A stretch of 64,000 nucleotides of DNA from contig NZ_BMQW01000002.1 in the NCBI RefSeq assembly GCF_014648315.1, positions 434,001 through 498,000 on the forward strand. Direction: 5' to 3'. This stretch comes from Shewanella ulleungensis. GTDB lineage: Bacteria; Pseudomonadota; Gammaproteobacteria; Enterobacterales; Shewanellaceae. The notes below the pieces were generated by a model. It was not told the origin of the DNA. It made no database searches and saw only the letters and a program-made list of their open reading frames with translations. A program made the position numbers and the translations under genes. Of the stretch, positions 41,175 through 50,603 are shown piece after piece; within the stretch, counting starts at the first letter, position 1, and each line of letters opens with the position of its first letter.

Positions 41175-41876
41175 TTAAGATTTATCTTTATCTTTATCTT
41201 TATCTCTATCTTCTTCATTTAGCGCCAGGTTTTCAGCATCTGAAATTAACGCCACTCTCTTTGGTTTTTTGCGTAATTTAGCCCGCGATTTACGTCGATC
41301 AAAATCTGCACGTTTAAATGACAGTGCTCGGGACAATAACAAACCAATAAAACCAGCAACAATTAACATCATTTGCTGTAATTCCATGTTTTGTTCATGC
41401 AAAATTTTGATCTCATCAAAAAAGATATCGAGATTTAAACGCACTTCAACGTAGCCAAGATTGTTATCGTCTTGGATCACGTTTTCAATTAATGGCGGGT
41501 AAGGTTTCAATAACCCTTTCAATGCTTCTGAGTCTGCCTCTAAATGTTCAAATGACACACTCTGAGCAAAAGCTAGCCTGACACCTTGCGAGTTGTAGAT
41601 ATTTACTGACATGACTTTAGGATCAGCGGCTAATGCCGAGGCTAACCATTGAAGTTGTTCATCATTTTGTAAATACATGGCTGGTGCAGCGCCATTAGCG
41701 GCTTGTTGCGCTAATAAACGTGCCATCACCTTTGTTTGCGAATTAAGCAAGTTTTGGCCATTACGAAGACTTGCTTGCCATAAATGTATAAGACCAAAAA
41801 TCAGTGATATAGCGATAACTATTTGTATTATCCTACTGAATTTTTGTCTTTTCTTAAGACCTTTAACAAAAATCAC
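41175..41876 (-). CDS. ytjB: YtjB/Smp (AhpA) family membrane protein
   Basis: A 233-residue inner-membrane protein of unknown function. It has a membrane helix (about 15-32), a periplasmic domain (35-145) with the PAS-like segment MSVNIYNSQGVRLAFAQS and GYVEVRLNLD, a second helix (about 153-168), and a basic cytoplasmic tail ending in a KD repeat. This architecture and the divergent position to serB match E. coli YtjB (Smp). The start is GTG at 41876, after GAGGA. The tail is encoded by a hexanucleotide repeat. Confidence 0.8.
   Translation of the reverse strand: MIFVKGLKKRQKFSRIIQIVIAISLIFGLIHLWQASLRNGQNLLNSQTKVMARLLAQQAANGAAPAMYLQNDEQLQWLASALAADPKVMSVNIYNSQGVRLAFAQSVSFEHLEADSEALKGLLKPYPPLIENVIQDDNNLGYVEVRLNLDIFFDEIKILHEQNMELQQMMLIVAGFIGLLLSRALSFKRADFDRRKSRAKLRKKPKRVALISDAENLALNEEDRDKDKDKDKS
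41181..41210 (-). repeat. Hexanucleotide tandem repeat in the C-terminal tail of the ytjB-like gene
   Basis: Four perfect copies of TTTATC (41181-41204) are followed by one TCTATC. On the minus strand they encode repeated Asp-Lys pairs. Slippage would add or remove two residues without a frameshift. Confidence 0.9.
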
Positions 41877-42038
41877 TTTAATCCTCAGTGTTTTTTCTAT
41901 TTAATTGGAGGCTGATTTGGGTTGGTTGTTGCACAATGCAATACTCAGCGGTAATCCAATTGCAGAGAATCATCAAAAAGCTATACTAATCGAAAAAATA
42001 GCCAGTAGATAGTCGTAACATACTAAGAGGCCGTATTG

Positions 42039-43025
42039 ATGCTACAACAACGTGATAATGTTTTACTAAATTGGTTATTTTCAGACACTTGTGAGACATA
42101 TCAACATCTCGGTTGTGTATTATACCGTTATCAAGAGACAGATTATCCGGTAAGCTTGCAAGCGGATTTGCCATACCGCTGTCGGGTGATATTTGAATCA
42201 GCATATTCTGCGCATATTGAAGCATGGCTAGCCTTAATTTCGGTTGATGCGCATATTGCTAAACTTGACCGCCAAAATGATCTAGTTGGTTTTGAGCTCT
42301 CGACTCAAACACCAATAGATGAATTGATTAGCTCATTTCCACAAGAGATTGCCGCAGAAATCGTCCTTGTACAACAACCGTTAGCACGGTTGAATCTTTG
42401 TGGTTTGTTAGTGATGGACATGGACTCAACAGCGATTCAAATTGAATGTATTGATGAGCTAGCTGCAATGGCGGGTGTTGGTGATGAAGTTGCAGCTGTG
42501 ACTGCCAGTGCGATGCGCGGAGAATTAGATTTTGAACAGTCTTTAAGACAACGTGTCGCTAAATTAGCGGGTGCAGATGCCAATATTATAGAAAAATTAT
42601 GTGACACATTGCCTTTAATGCCGGGTATAGAGTCGATGATTACGGAGCTTAAATCGCATCAATGGAAATTGGTCGTGGCTTCCGGCGGATTTACGCCTTT
42701 TGTGGGACATTTAAAAAATTTGCTAGGATTAGACGCAGCTTATGCCAATGAGTTAGTCATTCAAAATGGTAAACTTGTTGGTGAAGTAACAGGTGAAGTG
42801 GTTGATGCACAATACAAAGCTAATGTGATAGCAAAAAGTGCTGAACGATGGTCCATAGCATCAGGACAATGCGTGGCAATTGGTGATGGTGCCAATGATA
42901 TACCTATGATCCAGGCAGCTGATCTAGGATTAGCTTTTCATGCAAAACCTAAACTCGTTGCCGCAGCCGATGCCGCTATTCAGCGTCTTGATTTACGTGC
43001 TCTAGTATTTTGCTTACAAGCTTAA
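42039..43025 (+). CDS. serB: Phosphoserine phosphatase
   Basis: SerB performs the last step of serine synthesis. The 328-residue protein has a poorly conserved N-terminal extension (1-115) and a HAD phosphatase domain with the nucleophile/acid pair in MDMDSTAIQ, motif II ASGGFTPF, and motif IV GDGANDIPMI. TAAGAGG is at 42023-42030; a TTG one codon upstream of the chosen ATG is possible. It is divergent from the ytjB-like gene, as in E. coli. Confidence 0.96.
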   Translation: MLQQRDNVLLNWLFSDTCETYQHLGCVLYRYQETDYPVSLQADLPYRCRVIFESAYSAHIEAWLALISVDAHIAKLDRQNDLVGFELSTQTPIDELISSFPQEIAAEIVLVQQPLARLNLCGLLVMDMDSTAIQIECIDELAAMAGVGDEVAAVTASAMRGELDFEQSLRQRVAKLAGADANIIEKLCDTLPLMPGIESMITELKSHQWKLVVASGGFTPFVGHLKNLLGLDAAYANELVIQNGKLVGEVTGEVVDAQYKANVIAKSAERWSIASGQCVAIGDGANDIPMIQAADLGLAFHAKPKLVAAADAAIQRLDLRALVFCLQA

Positions 43026-43109
43026 CCTCATTGTTTATCGTAATCGTATTGTTTTAATAAAGTGAACTGATGATTTGAAGATGGACAAACATAAAGTTTT
43101 TACTCTACT

Positions 43110-44081
43110 TTGTTTGTATTTACTGGCAGTAATGATAGCTTAACCTTATGGTTACTTTCATTTCTGCCTATTTTGAATATTGATATCCAACAACACTCTC
43201 TTTTTATTCCATACCGTGAAGGTCAGCTTCATGTTAGGCATATTTGCCCTCATTCTCCTCATGGGGCGACAATTCCGATTTTAATGCTACATGGTGCTAT
43301 GTCTAACGGCCGTGTGTTCTATAGTGATACAGGCCGTGGACTTGCATGTTTTTTAGCTAAAGCGGGCTTTGATGTTTATGTGATGGACACTGCAGGGCGC
43401 GGATTAAGTTTACCTAAAATTCAACGTGATTTTGCATTGGGTCAAGGTGAGGTTATTCGTGAACAACTCCCGTTAGTGCACCAGTTTATATTACAACGCC
43501 ATCCTTTAGTCACTCAGGTGCATTGGTGTGCTCATTCCTGGGGTGGAGTTTTAATGGCGAGTAGTTTGGCACGGTTTACTGATTTACAGACGAGTGTCGC
43601 ATCGCTATTAACATTTGGTTCTAAACGCACGATCAAAGTTAAATCCCTAAGAAAATGGCTTATGGTCGATTTTTTTTGGAATCGCTTAGCGCCTTTTTTG
43701 GTCGCCAGAACAGGCTATTTAGATGCAAATCGTCTACGAGTCGGCATGGATAACGAAAGCCGAGCTTCATTATTGCAAACCATTGATTGGGTCAGAGGCG
43801 ACTGGGTCGATCATGATGATAGCTTTGATTATGCTCGCGCGGCAATGAAAACTAATTGGCCAACAAGTTGGTTTATCGCGGGTAAAAACGATCGAGTGTT
43901 AGGTAATCCATCTGATGTGCGCGATATGATTACTGAGTGTGGCTTTAAACAGGTTAAATATACTTTGTTGTCTAAAGCACAAGGAAATCTATTTGATTAT
44001 GACCATGCTGGAATGTTAACAAATAAACAAGCTGAACAAGATCATTTTGTTACGATTAAGCAGTGGTATTTAGCTTTATAA
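43110..44081 (+). CDS. Alpha/beta hydrolase of unknown substrate
   Basis: A 323-residue alpha/beta-hydrolase fold protein resembling lipase/esterase-type enzymes. The oxyanion HG motif is in LMLHGAMSNGR (about residue 58), the nucleophile elbow is AHSWGG (Ser near residue 142), a candidate acid is in AGKNDRVLG, and the catalytic His is in YDHAGM near residue 297. The start is uncertain: the frame opens with TTG at 43110 and has no ATG before the fold. A 20-codon hydrophobic reading frame from ATG 43081 overlaps it in another frame. It stands alone between serB and the convergent PilZ gene. Confidence 0.75.
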   Translation: MFVFTGSNDSLTLWLLSFLPILNIDIQQHSLFIPYREGQLHVRHICPHSPHGATIPILMLHGAMSNGRVFYSDTGRGLACFLAKAGFDVYVMDTAGRGLSLPKIQRDFALGQGEVIREQLPLVHQFILQRHPLVTQVHWCAHSWGGVLMASSLARFTDLQTSVASLLTFGSKRTIKVKSLRKWLMVDFFWNRLAPFLVARTGYLDANRLRVGMDNESRASLLQTIDWVRGDWVDHDDSFDYARAAMKTNWPTSWFIAGKNDRVLGNPSDVRDMITECGFKQVKYTLLSKAQGNLFDYDHAGMLTNKQAEQDHFVTIKQWYLAL

Positions 44082-44093
44082 GTACGTAAACAC

Positions 44094-46481
44094 TTAGGCT
44101 TTACTTGTCATGAGGCTGGGATAACGTATTTCTACTTCCGCTGTTATATCAAGTAGTTCACCAGAACCAATGACTTTCCACAGTTGTTCTTCAAGCTGTT
44201 TTGCACGGTGGTTTGCATGTATGTTGATGTACTCTAACTCGCGACGAATATAACTCATATCGGGTTTATCGGTAGCGCCACGATAAACTCGTAAGGCCAT
44301 AAATCTACCGACTTTTTTACTTTGTTGAATAAATTGTATTTGATTGTCTCTGCCGCCCAATTCCGATTTGAGTATGCATTTTATTTGCACAGACCCTCTT
44401 GGTTGACGCACTAGCTGCATAAACACTTCAAAAAAGTCCATATCATGGCTGGCTTTCATTGCTTTAATCGGATCAATTATTTGCTGCTTTAAGACATTAT
44501 TATCCAGTAATGGCAGTAAATTATAATGAAGAACTTGATCTGTGTCTTGAGCAAATAAATGGCTGATTTCATCTGTGGTAGTGCCGATGCCAATATAAGC
44601 CATTTGAGCAGACTTTACCGTCTTCTCAATAAAATATGGTACGCCAGGTAGTTGGCGCATAAATAAGTTTTTTAACCCATCGGCCAGTTCTTTAAGTTGA
44701 CCTTCGTTGTCGGATAATTTTTCTAGTTTTTGTTTGTTATGCGCAATTAACTTATTTAAAAACTCGACCCCTTCATGTGGTGAATGTCCAATCAATGCAC
44801 TTAAATGCAACGTTAATCCATTCATGCGGCTACGAATAAGTTGATAAGGTAAATTTGATAAGTTGGTTTTACCAGCAGCAGCCTGAAGTCTTGGAAAAGA
44901 TAATGTGACTTGAGCGGGTTCTGCAAAATCGATTGCGTCTTCTAGTATCAGTTGCAAGCCACGACTAGAGATATCGTGAGTAATTCCTGTAGCCTTTTTG
45001 TCACCTTGCTGGATTATTACAGAGGTTTTAAAAGCGAATCGAGCTTCATGTCGGCGTTCACTGAATGGCATCGACACTTTTTTGATACTGTGATTTTTAA
45101 CCTTAGCTTGAGCAAAAATCTTTAGTCCATTTACATCTTCTTTGTTAAACCAAGTTTGGTAATCACGACGTACGTCCTCATTGGTTAGGTCAATTAACTG
45201 TATGGTATGACTAAACTGTGCTAATTGTTGCTCAGTTAATGCGCTATAACGTGCATCATCACCTGGTAGTGTTGACGTTTTATAGTTTTTATTATGGTCA
45301 ATGGGCTGGGCTATTACTTTAAATACTCGCCAGCTGGCTTTTGTGGAAGCAAACCCAAGAAATACATTAAGATTTTTTGTGGCCTTTAATTCGGCTAACG
45401 ATGCCGAATAATAATGCAGCTTACCTTGTGCGTTATGGGTAAAGCTAAACAGCAGATTATGATCTGTGTCATTGCTATTTTTAAGTATCTGAGTCAGGCG
45501 TCGAGTATTGATAAAGCTGGGTAATTGGCTAACTTCATTTTCATCTTGGAAGTAATGTTGTACAGGCTGATTACCACGGCCAAGCAACTCATAAGTAATG
45601 ACTGGTTCATCACCCTTCTTGCTGACATATAAAGGTAAATGCGTTAACAATGGTAAGTAATGACGTTCATAACCTAAACCTGTTGCTGTCACAATTACAT
45701 CGTTTACATCTACTTTATAGCGGAACTTATAGCTCCGAATAACTTTGGTTAACACTTTGTCTAGTGCTTCCCCACCACCGAGGCGTTTAAGCCTTAAAAT
45801 GGCATTACCGTCTTTATTCTGGATATCGACAATTTGATATTCAACACCATGCTGAAGTTCGTCAACAAAGAACTCTTCACTCAGTTCAAGTAATTTGAGT
45901 TTGACCGGTTTGTCTTGATCTAAATGATGCTTTAAAGGCAATTTAATTCTGGCGCCGCCGACGGATAGATCAAGGGTGACGCCATTAACCTCACTTAAAC
46001 CTGGCTGGGATACGGCGATACGGATACTATAATTCATCCGTTCTTCACATCGATTAAAGTAGCTACCAAGTACAACACCAGGAACCAAGTAAGGATTAAC
46101 TTCGCTTGAGGTATCTTCAGGCTCGATATTACGAAGTTTTAAACGACGCAGCTTATGTGCTTTGACGACTTGCTCGTAAACCCCAAGAGTGTATTTATTA
46201 CGGTACAGAGGAAGGGCATTAATTAACGATTCTTTTGCTGGTTCATCAAGGAAATGTCGCTGGTTAGCGATAACGACTTCTTCGCAGGGCAATTCTGTTT
46301 TGTCACGTAAATCGATAATCCTGGTGCATTGTGATGAAATACGGTTAAGCTCCATTTTCAATAGAAAACGGGTCGAATTCGATTCATCAACTGTTAGCTG
46401 TTCAAAAATGTCCTGAAAATCAGGTTCCATTAATAACGGCTTAAGTTGTTCAATTAATGCACTGTGATTATCTAAACTCAT
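44094..46481 (-). CDS. Large PilZ-domain protein (predicted c-di-GMP receptor)
   Basis: A 795-residue cytoplasmic protein without membrane segments. Two PilZ-like regions can be seen: one around residues 145-230 with DLSVGGARI, and a better one around 470-570 with the RRHEAR (RxxxR-type) and DISSRGLQL motifs that bind cyclic-di-GMP in PilZ proteins. The first region lacks an obvious RxxxR and may be degenerate. The rest is not recognised. It is convergent with the hydrolase gene and divergent from radA. A role as a c-di-GMP effector is inferred; its target is unknown. Confidence 0.85.
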   Translation of the reverse strand: MSLDNHSALIEQLKPLLMEPDFQDIFEQLTVDESNSTRFLLKMELNRISSQCTRIIDLRDKTELPCEEVVIANQRHFLDEPAKESLINALPLYRNKYTLGVYEQVVKAHKLRRLKLRNIEPEDTSSEVNPYLVPGVVLGSYFNRCEERMNYSIRIAVSQPGLSEVNGVTLDLSVGGARIKLPLKHHLDQDKPVKLKLLELSEEFFVDELQHGVEYQIVDIQNKDGNAILRLKRLGGGEALDKVLTKVIRSYKFRYKVDVNDVIVTATGLGYERHYLPLLTHLPLYVSKKGDEPVITYELLGRGNQPVQHYFQDENEVSQLPSFINTRRLTQILKNSNDTDHNLLFSFTHNAQGKLHYYSASLAELKATKNLNVFLGFASTKASWRVFKVIAQPIDHNKNYKTSTLPGDDARYSALTEQQLAQFSHTIQLIDLTNEDVRRDYQTWFNKEDVNGLKIFAQAKVKNHSIKKVSMPFSERRHEARFAFKTSVIIQQGDKKATGITHDISSRGLQLILEDAIDFAEPAQVTLSFPRLQAAAGKTNLSNLPYQLIRSRMNGLTLHLSALIGHSPHEGVEFLNKLIAHNKQKLEKLSDNEGQLKELADGLKNLFMRQLPGVPYFIEKTVKSAQMAYIGIGTTTDEISHLFAQDTDQVLHYNLLPLLDNNVLKQQIIDPIKAMKASHDMDFFEVFMQLVRQPRGSVQIKCILKSELGGRDNQIQFIQQSKKVGRFMALRVYRGATDKPDMSYIRRELEYINIHANHRAKQLEEQLWKVIGSGELLDITAEVEIRYPSLMTSKA

Positions 46482-46955
46482 TTTATATTATCGTTTTATT
46501 GGGCTTATTGTGAGTCTGGCTGATATTTTATCGGCAAGAAAGTGCTGTTCTTTATGACATTAATCATAATTATTCATTACCAATCCATAATAGGTAAGCT
46601 AATATGGTTAGGCTGTAAATTAATTAGCTGAGTGTATTTACCTCTAATTAACAATCAGTGTGAACAAGATTGTAATAATAGGCAAGGTTCAAGATTAATA
46701 TCGTTGTTATTTACCTTATTTTATTAACTTATTTAACCAGTCATCCTCGCTTTTGTCTATGTTCACCTGTTGTGTAGAATCAATAAAGCATCTTACATCA
46801 AACTTTAGGTTTATTGAGTATCGGCTATAAGCACACTAGCACTTGTAAGGTAATTCTCATCAGCACCAGTATGGCGCTAACATGAGTGCTTTTAGTTTAG
46901 ATAAAATAGATAACACAGATATCGTGTTATTATTGAGCAAATGATAGGAAGTAGC
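46482..46955. other. Divergent intergenic region between the PilZ gene and radA
   Basis: About 470 AT-rich bases that must hold both promoters. The only clear structure is the inverted repeat ATAACAC-N7-GTGTTAT at 46910-46930, just before the radA ribosome-binding site. It does not match a LexA box (CTGT-N8-ACAG). No gene is visible. Confidence 0.5.
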
Positions 46956-48335
46956 ATGGCTAAAGCTCCAAAAATGGCATTTGTGTGTGACGATTGTGGC
47001 ATGGATTATCCGCGTTGGCAGGGACAATGTCGTTGTGGTGCCTGGAATACCTTGGTTGAAGTCCGCCTCTCAAGCGCTAAAACTGCGGCGTCTCGTCCTG
47101 CTGTATTAGGTTATGCTGGCGCTGCGGGTGGCGGTGCTAAAAAGCTGAACGAGGTTGAGTCTGTTGAAGCCGAAAAAAGGCTCACTGGAATTGGTGAGTT
47201 AGACAGGGTGTTGAGTGGTGGACTCACTACAGGCTCTGTTAATATTATTTCAGGTGATCCTGGCGCAGGTAAAACGACCTTATTGTCAGATTTAGTCGCG
47301 CGTATGTCTCAGTCTACGGCATCGTTATATTGTACAGCTGAAGAATCATTGTCTCAGTTTAAAAATCGAGTTAATCGTTTAAAGCTTAATTATAACGAAG
47401 ATAATTTATACTTATTATCTGAAACCAGTGTCGAATCCATCATTGAAGAATTAGAAGCTAAGCAAATTAAGTTTGCGGTTATTGACTCAATTCAAGCCGT
47501 GGTGACTGAAAATGCGAATGGCAGTCCAGGATCGCCTTCGCAAGTTAAAACTGCAGCTCAGGCATTTACGCAATATTGTAAAAAAAATAACGTCACTATG
47601 TTTATTATTGCTCATGTTAATAAAAATAACGAAATCGCTGGGCCGCAAACCTTAGTACATATCGTTGATTCTTTATTGCACATCGATACCAATGACGGTC
47701 AAATTCGTACTCTCAGAGCTAATAAAAATCGTTTTGGTGACGTCGATACCGTAGGTATTTTTCGCATGAGCGAACGCGGTATGATCAGTGTAGACAATCC
47801 GAGTGAAATATTTTTATCTGGGTCGACGACAGAATCTCCAGGATCGACAATTACCTGTATTCGTAAAGGAAATCGTAATTTATTATTAGAAATTCAATGT
47901 TTAACTACTGAGACCGAATCCGAGTTTCCACAGCGCGTCTGTGTGGGGCTTAATATGAACCGGATTAAAATGTTAACTGGGATTTTGCGTAAACACACTA
48001 AGACTAAAATTTTCCATGATACTTTTTTCAATATCGTTGGTGGTTTGAAAATCGATGAGTCTGAAACCTGTATCGACTTAGCATTGGTTACGGCGTTGCT
48101 CAGCAGTTTAAATGATTTTGTTATCCCACGAACCACCTGCATTATGGGGGAACTGAGTTTAAATGGGGATGTAAGGCCTATCGACAGTGGCGTGCCTAGA
48201 GTGAAAGAAGCCGCACAACATGGTTTTACCGAGATTTTCATTCCATTTCGTAATTATCATAAATCGATGGAAGGGTTAGGGGCTAAAATTACTCCAGTTA
48301 AAACGATCCACGAGTTACTCGAACTGATTAATTAA
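46956..48335 (+). CDS. radA: DNA repair protein RadA
   Basis: RadA is a RecA-like ATPase that promotes branch migration in recombination. The 459 residues match E. coli (460). It has the N-terminal zinc finger CDDCGMDYPRWQGQCRCGAW, Walker A GDPGAGKTTL, the RadA-specific KNRFG motif, and a C-terminal Lon-like domain with LSLNGDVRPI. The ATG at 46956 follows TAGGAAG. The serB-radA association is conserved with E. coli, although here two genes lie between them. Confidence 0.97.
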   Translation: MAKAPKMAFVCDDCGMDYPRWQGQCRCGAWNTLVEVRLSSAKTAASRPAVLGYAGAAGGGAKKLNEVESVEAEKRLTGIGELDRVLSGGLTTGSVNIISGDPGAGKTTLLSDLVARMSQSTASLYCTAEESLSQFKNRVNRLKLNYNEDNLYLLSETSVESIIEELEAKQIKFAVIDSIQAVVTENANGSPGSPSQVKTAAQAFTQYCKKNNVTMFIIAHVNKNNEIAGPQTLVHIVDSLLHIDTNDGQIRTLRANKNRFGDVDTVGIFRMSERGMISVDNPSEIFLSGSTTESPGSTITCIRKGNRNLLLEIQCLTTETESEFPQRVCVGLNMNRIKMLTGILRKHTKTKIFHDTFFNIVGGLKIDESETCIDLALVTALLSSLNDFVIPRTTCIMGELSLNGDVRPIDSGVPRVKEAAQHGFTEIFIPFRNYHKSMEGLGAKITPVKTIHELLELIN

Positions 48336-48347
48336 TGGTATGTGTCG

Positions 48348-48644
48348 CTAGGGCCTGTTGATCTTTCAAGGTTGTTTTTACTGCGAATTGCTGGCCATTA
48401 CTCACATATACAACTGTGCGGCAGAGACTTTGAGGTGTAGTTATTTTTCATAAAAAGTCGATAACGCAGTAAAAATGGCCAACAAACGTAGCCCGAAAGG
48501 TTCTGCTAAAAATGTTTTACTCTTAGTTGAATGATTCTTTGCAAATAAAGAGTTGCTAAGATGACTTGGCATCAATCCATTCGCCTCGATTTAGACGTTT
48601 TTAACTCGAAAAAAATTCAACTAGCAAAGATCAACAGACTCTAG
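48348..48644. mobile_element. MITE-like element, 297 bp, without coding capacity
   Basis: The ends are inverted repeats of 19 bases with two mismatches: CTAGGGCCTGTTGATCTTT on the left and the complement of CTAGAGTCTGTTGATCTTT on the right. The outer CTAG on each side may be a 4-base target duplication. Inside, TTTTTACTGCG (48375-48385) and CGCAGTAAAAA (48465-48475) form another inverted pair. No open frame of note. The ends resemble those of IS5-group elements, so it may be mobilised by such a transposase elsewhere. It lies between the radA stop and its likely terminator. Confidence 0.75.
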
Positions 48645-48660
48645 AACAATCGAAATAAAA

Positions 48661-48694
48661 ATGGCAAACCAGACTGGTTTGCCATTTTTTTTAA
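48661..48694. terminator. Bidirectional terminator for radA and the small PilZ gene
   Basis: ATGGCAAACC and GGTTTGCCAT form a perfect 10-base-pair stem with an AGACT loop, A-rich before and T-rich after. It lies between convergent genes, directly after the MITE-like element. Confidence 0.88.
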
Positions 48695-48714
48695 TACTAA
48701 AACAGGATTTGTTG

Positions 48715-49080
48715 CTATGGCGTTGGTGTCACGAGTGAATTAAGCTCACGATCCAGTAGCTCTGCATCTCCCATATTCAATTCAATAATGCGGCGTAAAT
48801 GAGTAATACTCTCAACGTCGATATGAACACATTTGAGCCCGAGATGATCTGGGGTTTTATGTACAATTGCCGCTTGCATTTGCAGTTCAATATCGGAATC
48901 TGGCAGCACAAATGCTAAGGTTACTACGGTATTGAGTTGCCCAGTATAACCCGACGGTAACTCTACCAAAGCCCCATTAAGACTCAAGTCTAAAATTTTT
49001 GTTCGCCAAGTTTGTTCTGTTTGCTCAATATGCGCGCTAGCAGCAAATAAAATACGAGAAAACTTACGTCTGTCGTCCAT
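48715..49080 (-). CDS. Small PilZ-domain protein
   Basis: A 121-residue single-domain PilZ protein, a predicted c-di-GMP binding adaptor. The N-terminal RRKFSR supplies the RxxxR motif and DLSLNGALVEL the (D/N)xSxxG motif, spaced as in canonical PilZ domains. It has no signal or membrane segment. Its partner is unknown; the other PilZ gene and several GGDEF/EAL genes are within 20 kb. Confidence 0.9.
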   Translation of the reverse strand: MDDRRKFSRILFAASAHIEQTEQTWRTKILDLSLNGALVELPSGYTGQLNTVVTLAFVLPDSDIELQMQAAIVHKTPDHLGLKCVHIDVESITHLRRIIELNMGDAELLDRELNSLVTPTP

Positions 49081-49191
49081 GGGTTACCCTTAATGCATTT
49101 AGTGATAACGGGATACAGCCCGCGACCATTGAGTATGTTGTTATCTCTTAAGCATACTCGAATTTTACTTTTTTCGCTGGGTTTTTAAGCT

Positions 49192-49220
49192 AAAAAAGGA
49201 GCGCGTTGCGCTCCTTTATG
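49192..49220 (-). terminator. Intrinsic terminator of the YjiH-family gene
   Basis: Read on the minus strand, GGAGCGC and GCGCTCC form a hairpin with a short loop followed by TTTTTTA. It lies about 30 bases after the stop of the minus-strand gene. Confidence 0.88.
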
Positions 49221-49250
49221 GGATGGCTCACAAATATAGCAAGTCTTGCT

Positions 49251-50603
49251 TTATATAAGTAAATGACCCATTAGCGCGATAACTGGCAGTGTCACCAATG
49301 TACGCAGGATAAAAATGACAAACAGCTCAAAAAAGTTAACTGGTATTTTACTGCCAATTAAGAGCGCGCCCACTTCACTCATGTATATCAACTGAGTCAC
49401 AGATAACGCCGCAATCACAAAGCGGGTTAAGTCAGACTCGATTGAACTTGCCAAGATAGAAGGGATAAACATGTCTGCAAAACCAACAACAATTGTTTTT
49501 GACGCTTCTGTTGCTTCAGGTATTTGCAGTAGTTCTAATAATGGAATAAAAGGCATACCCAAGTAATTAAATATCGGTGTGTGCTCTGCAAGTACCAGTG
49601 CCACGGTACCAATTGCCATGACCACAGGAATGACACCAAAAATCATGTCAACAACGTTTTTTATCCCTTCAACTAGTACCTGCTTTACGCCACCTGCAGT
49701 GGATGCCCGTTGCATAGCTTGCTCAAAACCCCAAGAGAATACCCCATGGTTTTCTGGCACGCTTTCATCATCTTCATGACGCGGAGTGTTGTCAATATAT
49801 GTGTCTTTCTTCCAGGATAATGGTGGCAATTTAGGCACGATAACGGCGGCAACAATACCGGCTAAACATACGGTAAGGTAAAAAGGTACAAACAAGTGCT
49901 CAAGTTTAACTTGTGAAATAACTACTAGGCTGAAGGTGATGGATACTGCTGAGAATGTAGTGCCAATAACCGCAGCTTCTCTTTCAGTATAAAAACGCGT
50001 TTCATACTGCTTGTTGGTCATTAAAATACCGACGCTGCCGTCACCTAACCAAGAAGCCATACAATCGATAGCGCTTCTGCCAGGTAAGTTAAAAATAGGC
50101 CGCATAACTTTAGTGAGTAATGTGCCAAAAAACTCAAGTAAACCGAAGTTTAATAAAAGTGGCAGCAACATGCCGGCAAAAATAAACACCGAAAATAGAA
50201 CCGGTACTAAGTCATTGAGTACTAGGCCACCAGTCGCCGAAGACGTGATTATTTCAGGACCTATTTGTAAGTACACCATTACAATGAATATGGCACCTAA
50301 AATACGCGTTGCTAGCCAGAATAAATTGACCTTTAATAAGGTGCGTAAAAAATGATTCTTGCGAATGAATTGAGGATTCACCAGGCGTGTGAGTAAAGAG
50401 GCTATTGCCATTAATACGACAATGCCAGCAACGATTAATTGAATCGAACTGCCCATTTCTGTTTGTAGCGCTTTAGAAATAATCGCAATCGGAATGGTGA
50501 TCGCGCCATCAACACTGATAGGCGTCATAAACAGTAAAAGACCAATCAATGATGGGATAATAAAGGTCAGAATTGTTTTAATGTTGTGTTTTTTTTGTGT
50601 CAC
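49251..50603 (-). CDS. YjiH family membrane protein (nucleoside-recognition/Gate domain)
   Basis: A 450-residue polytopic inner-membrane protein with about ten hydrophobic segments. The central part (CMASWLGDGSVGILMTNKQY and the following helices) and the late segment VVGFADMFIPSILASSI match the Gate (nucleoside-recognition) domain seen in YjiH and spore-maturation A/B proteins. Transport function is inferred from fold; the substrate is unknown. It is transcribed alone, with a terminator after it and about 390 bases of non-coding DNA before it. Confidence 0.85.
   Translation of the reverse strand: MTQKKHNIKTILTFIIPSLIGLLLFMTPISVDGAITIPIAIISKALQTEMGSSIQLIVAGIVVLMAIASLLTRLVNPQFIRKNHFLRTLLKVNLFWLATRILGAIFIVMVYLQIGPEIITSSATGGLVLNDLVPVLFSVFIFAGMLLPLLLNFGLLEFFGTLLTKVMRPIFNLPGRSAIDCMASWLGDGSVGILMTNKQYETRFYTEREAAVIGTTFSAVSITFSLVVISQVKLEHLFVPFYLTVCLAGIVAAVIVPKLPPLSWKKDTYIDNTPRHEDDESVPENHGVFSWGFEQAMQRASTAGGVKQVLVEGIKNVVDMIFGVIPVVMAIGTVALVLAEHTPIFNYLGMPFIPLLELLQIPEATEASKTIVVGFADMFIPSILASSIESDLTRFVIAALSVTQLIYMSEVGALLIGSKIPVNFFELFVIFILRTLVTLPVIALMGHLLI

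Noticed and set aside
46910..46930. Palindrome before radA as a LexA box
   Set aside because: The sequence is ATAACAC-N7-GTGTTAT and lacks CTGT-N8-ACAG, so an SOS box is not supported; it is kept only as an unnamed inverted repeat.
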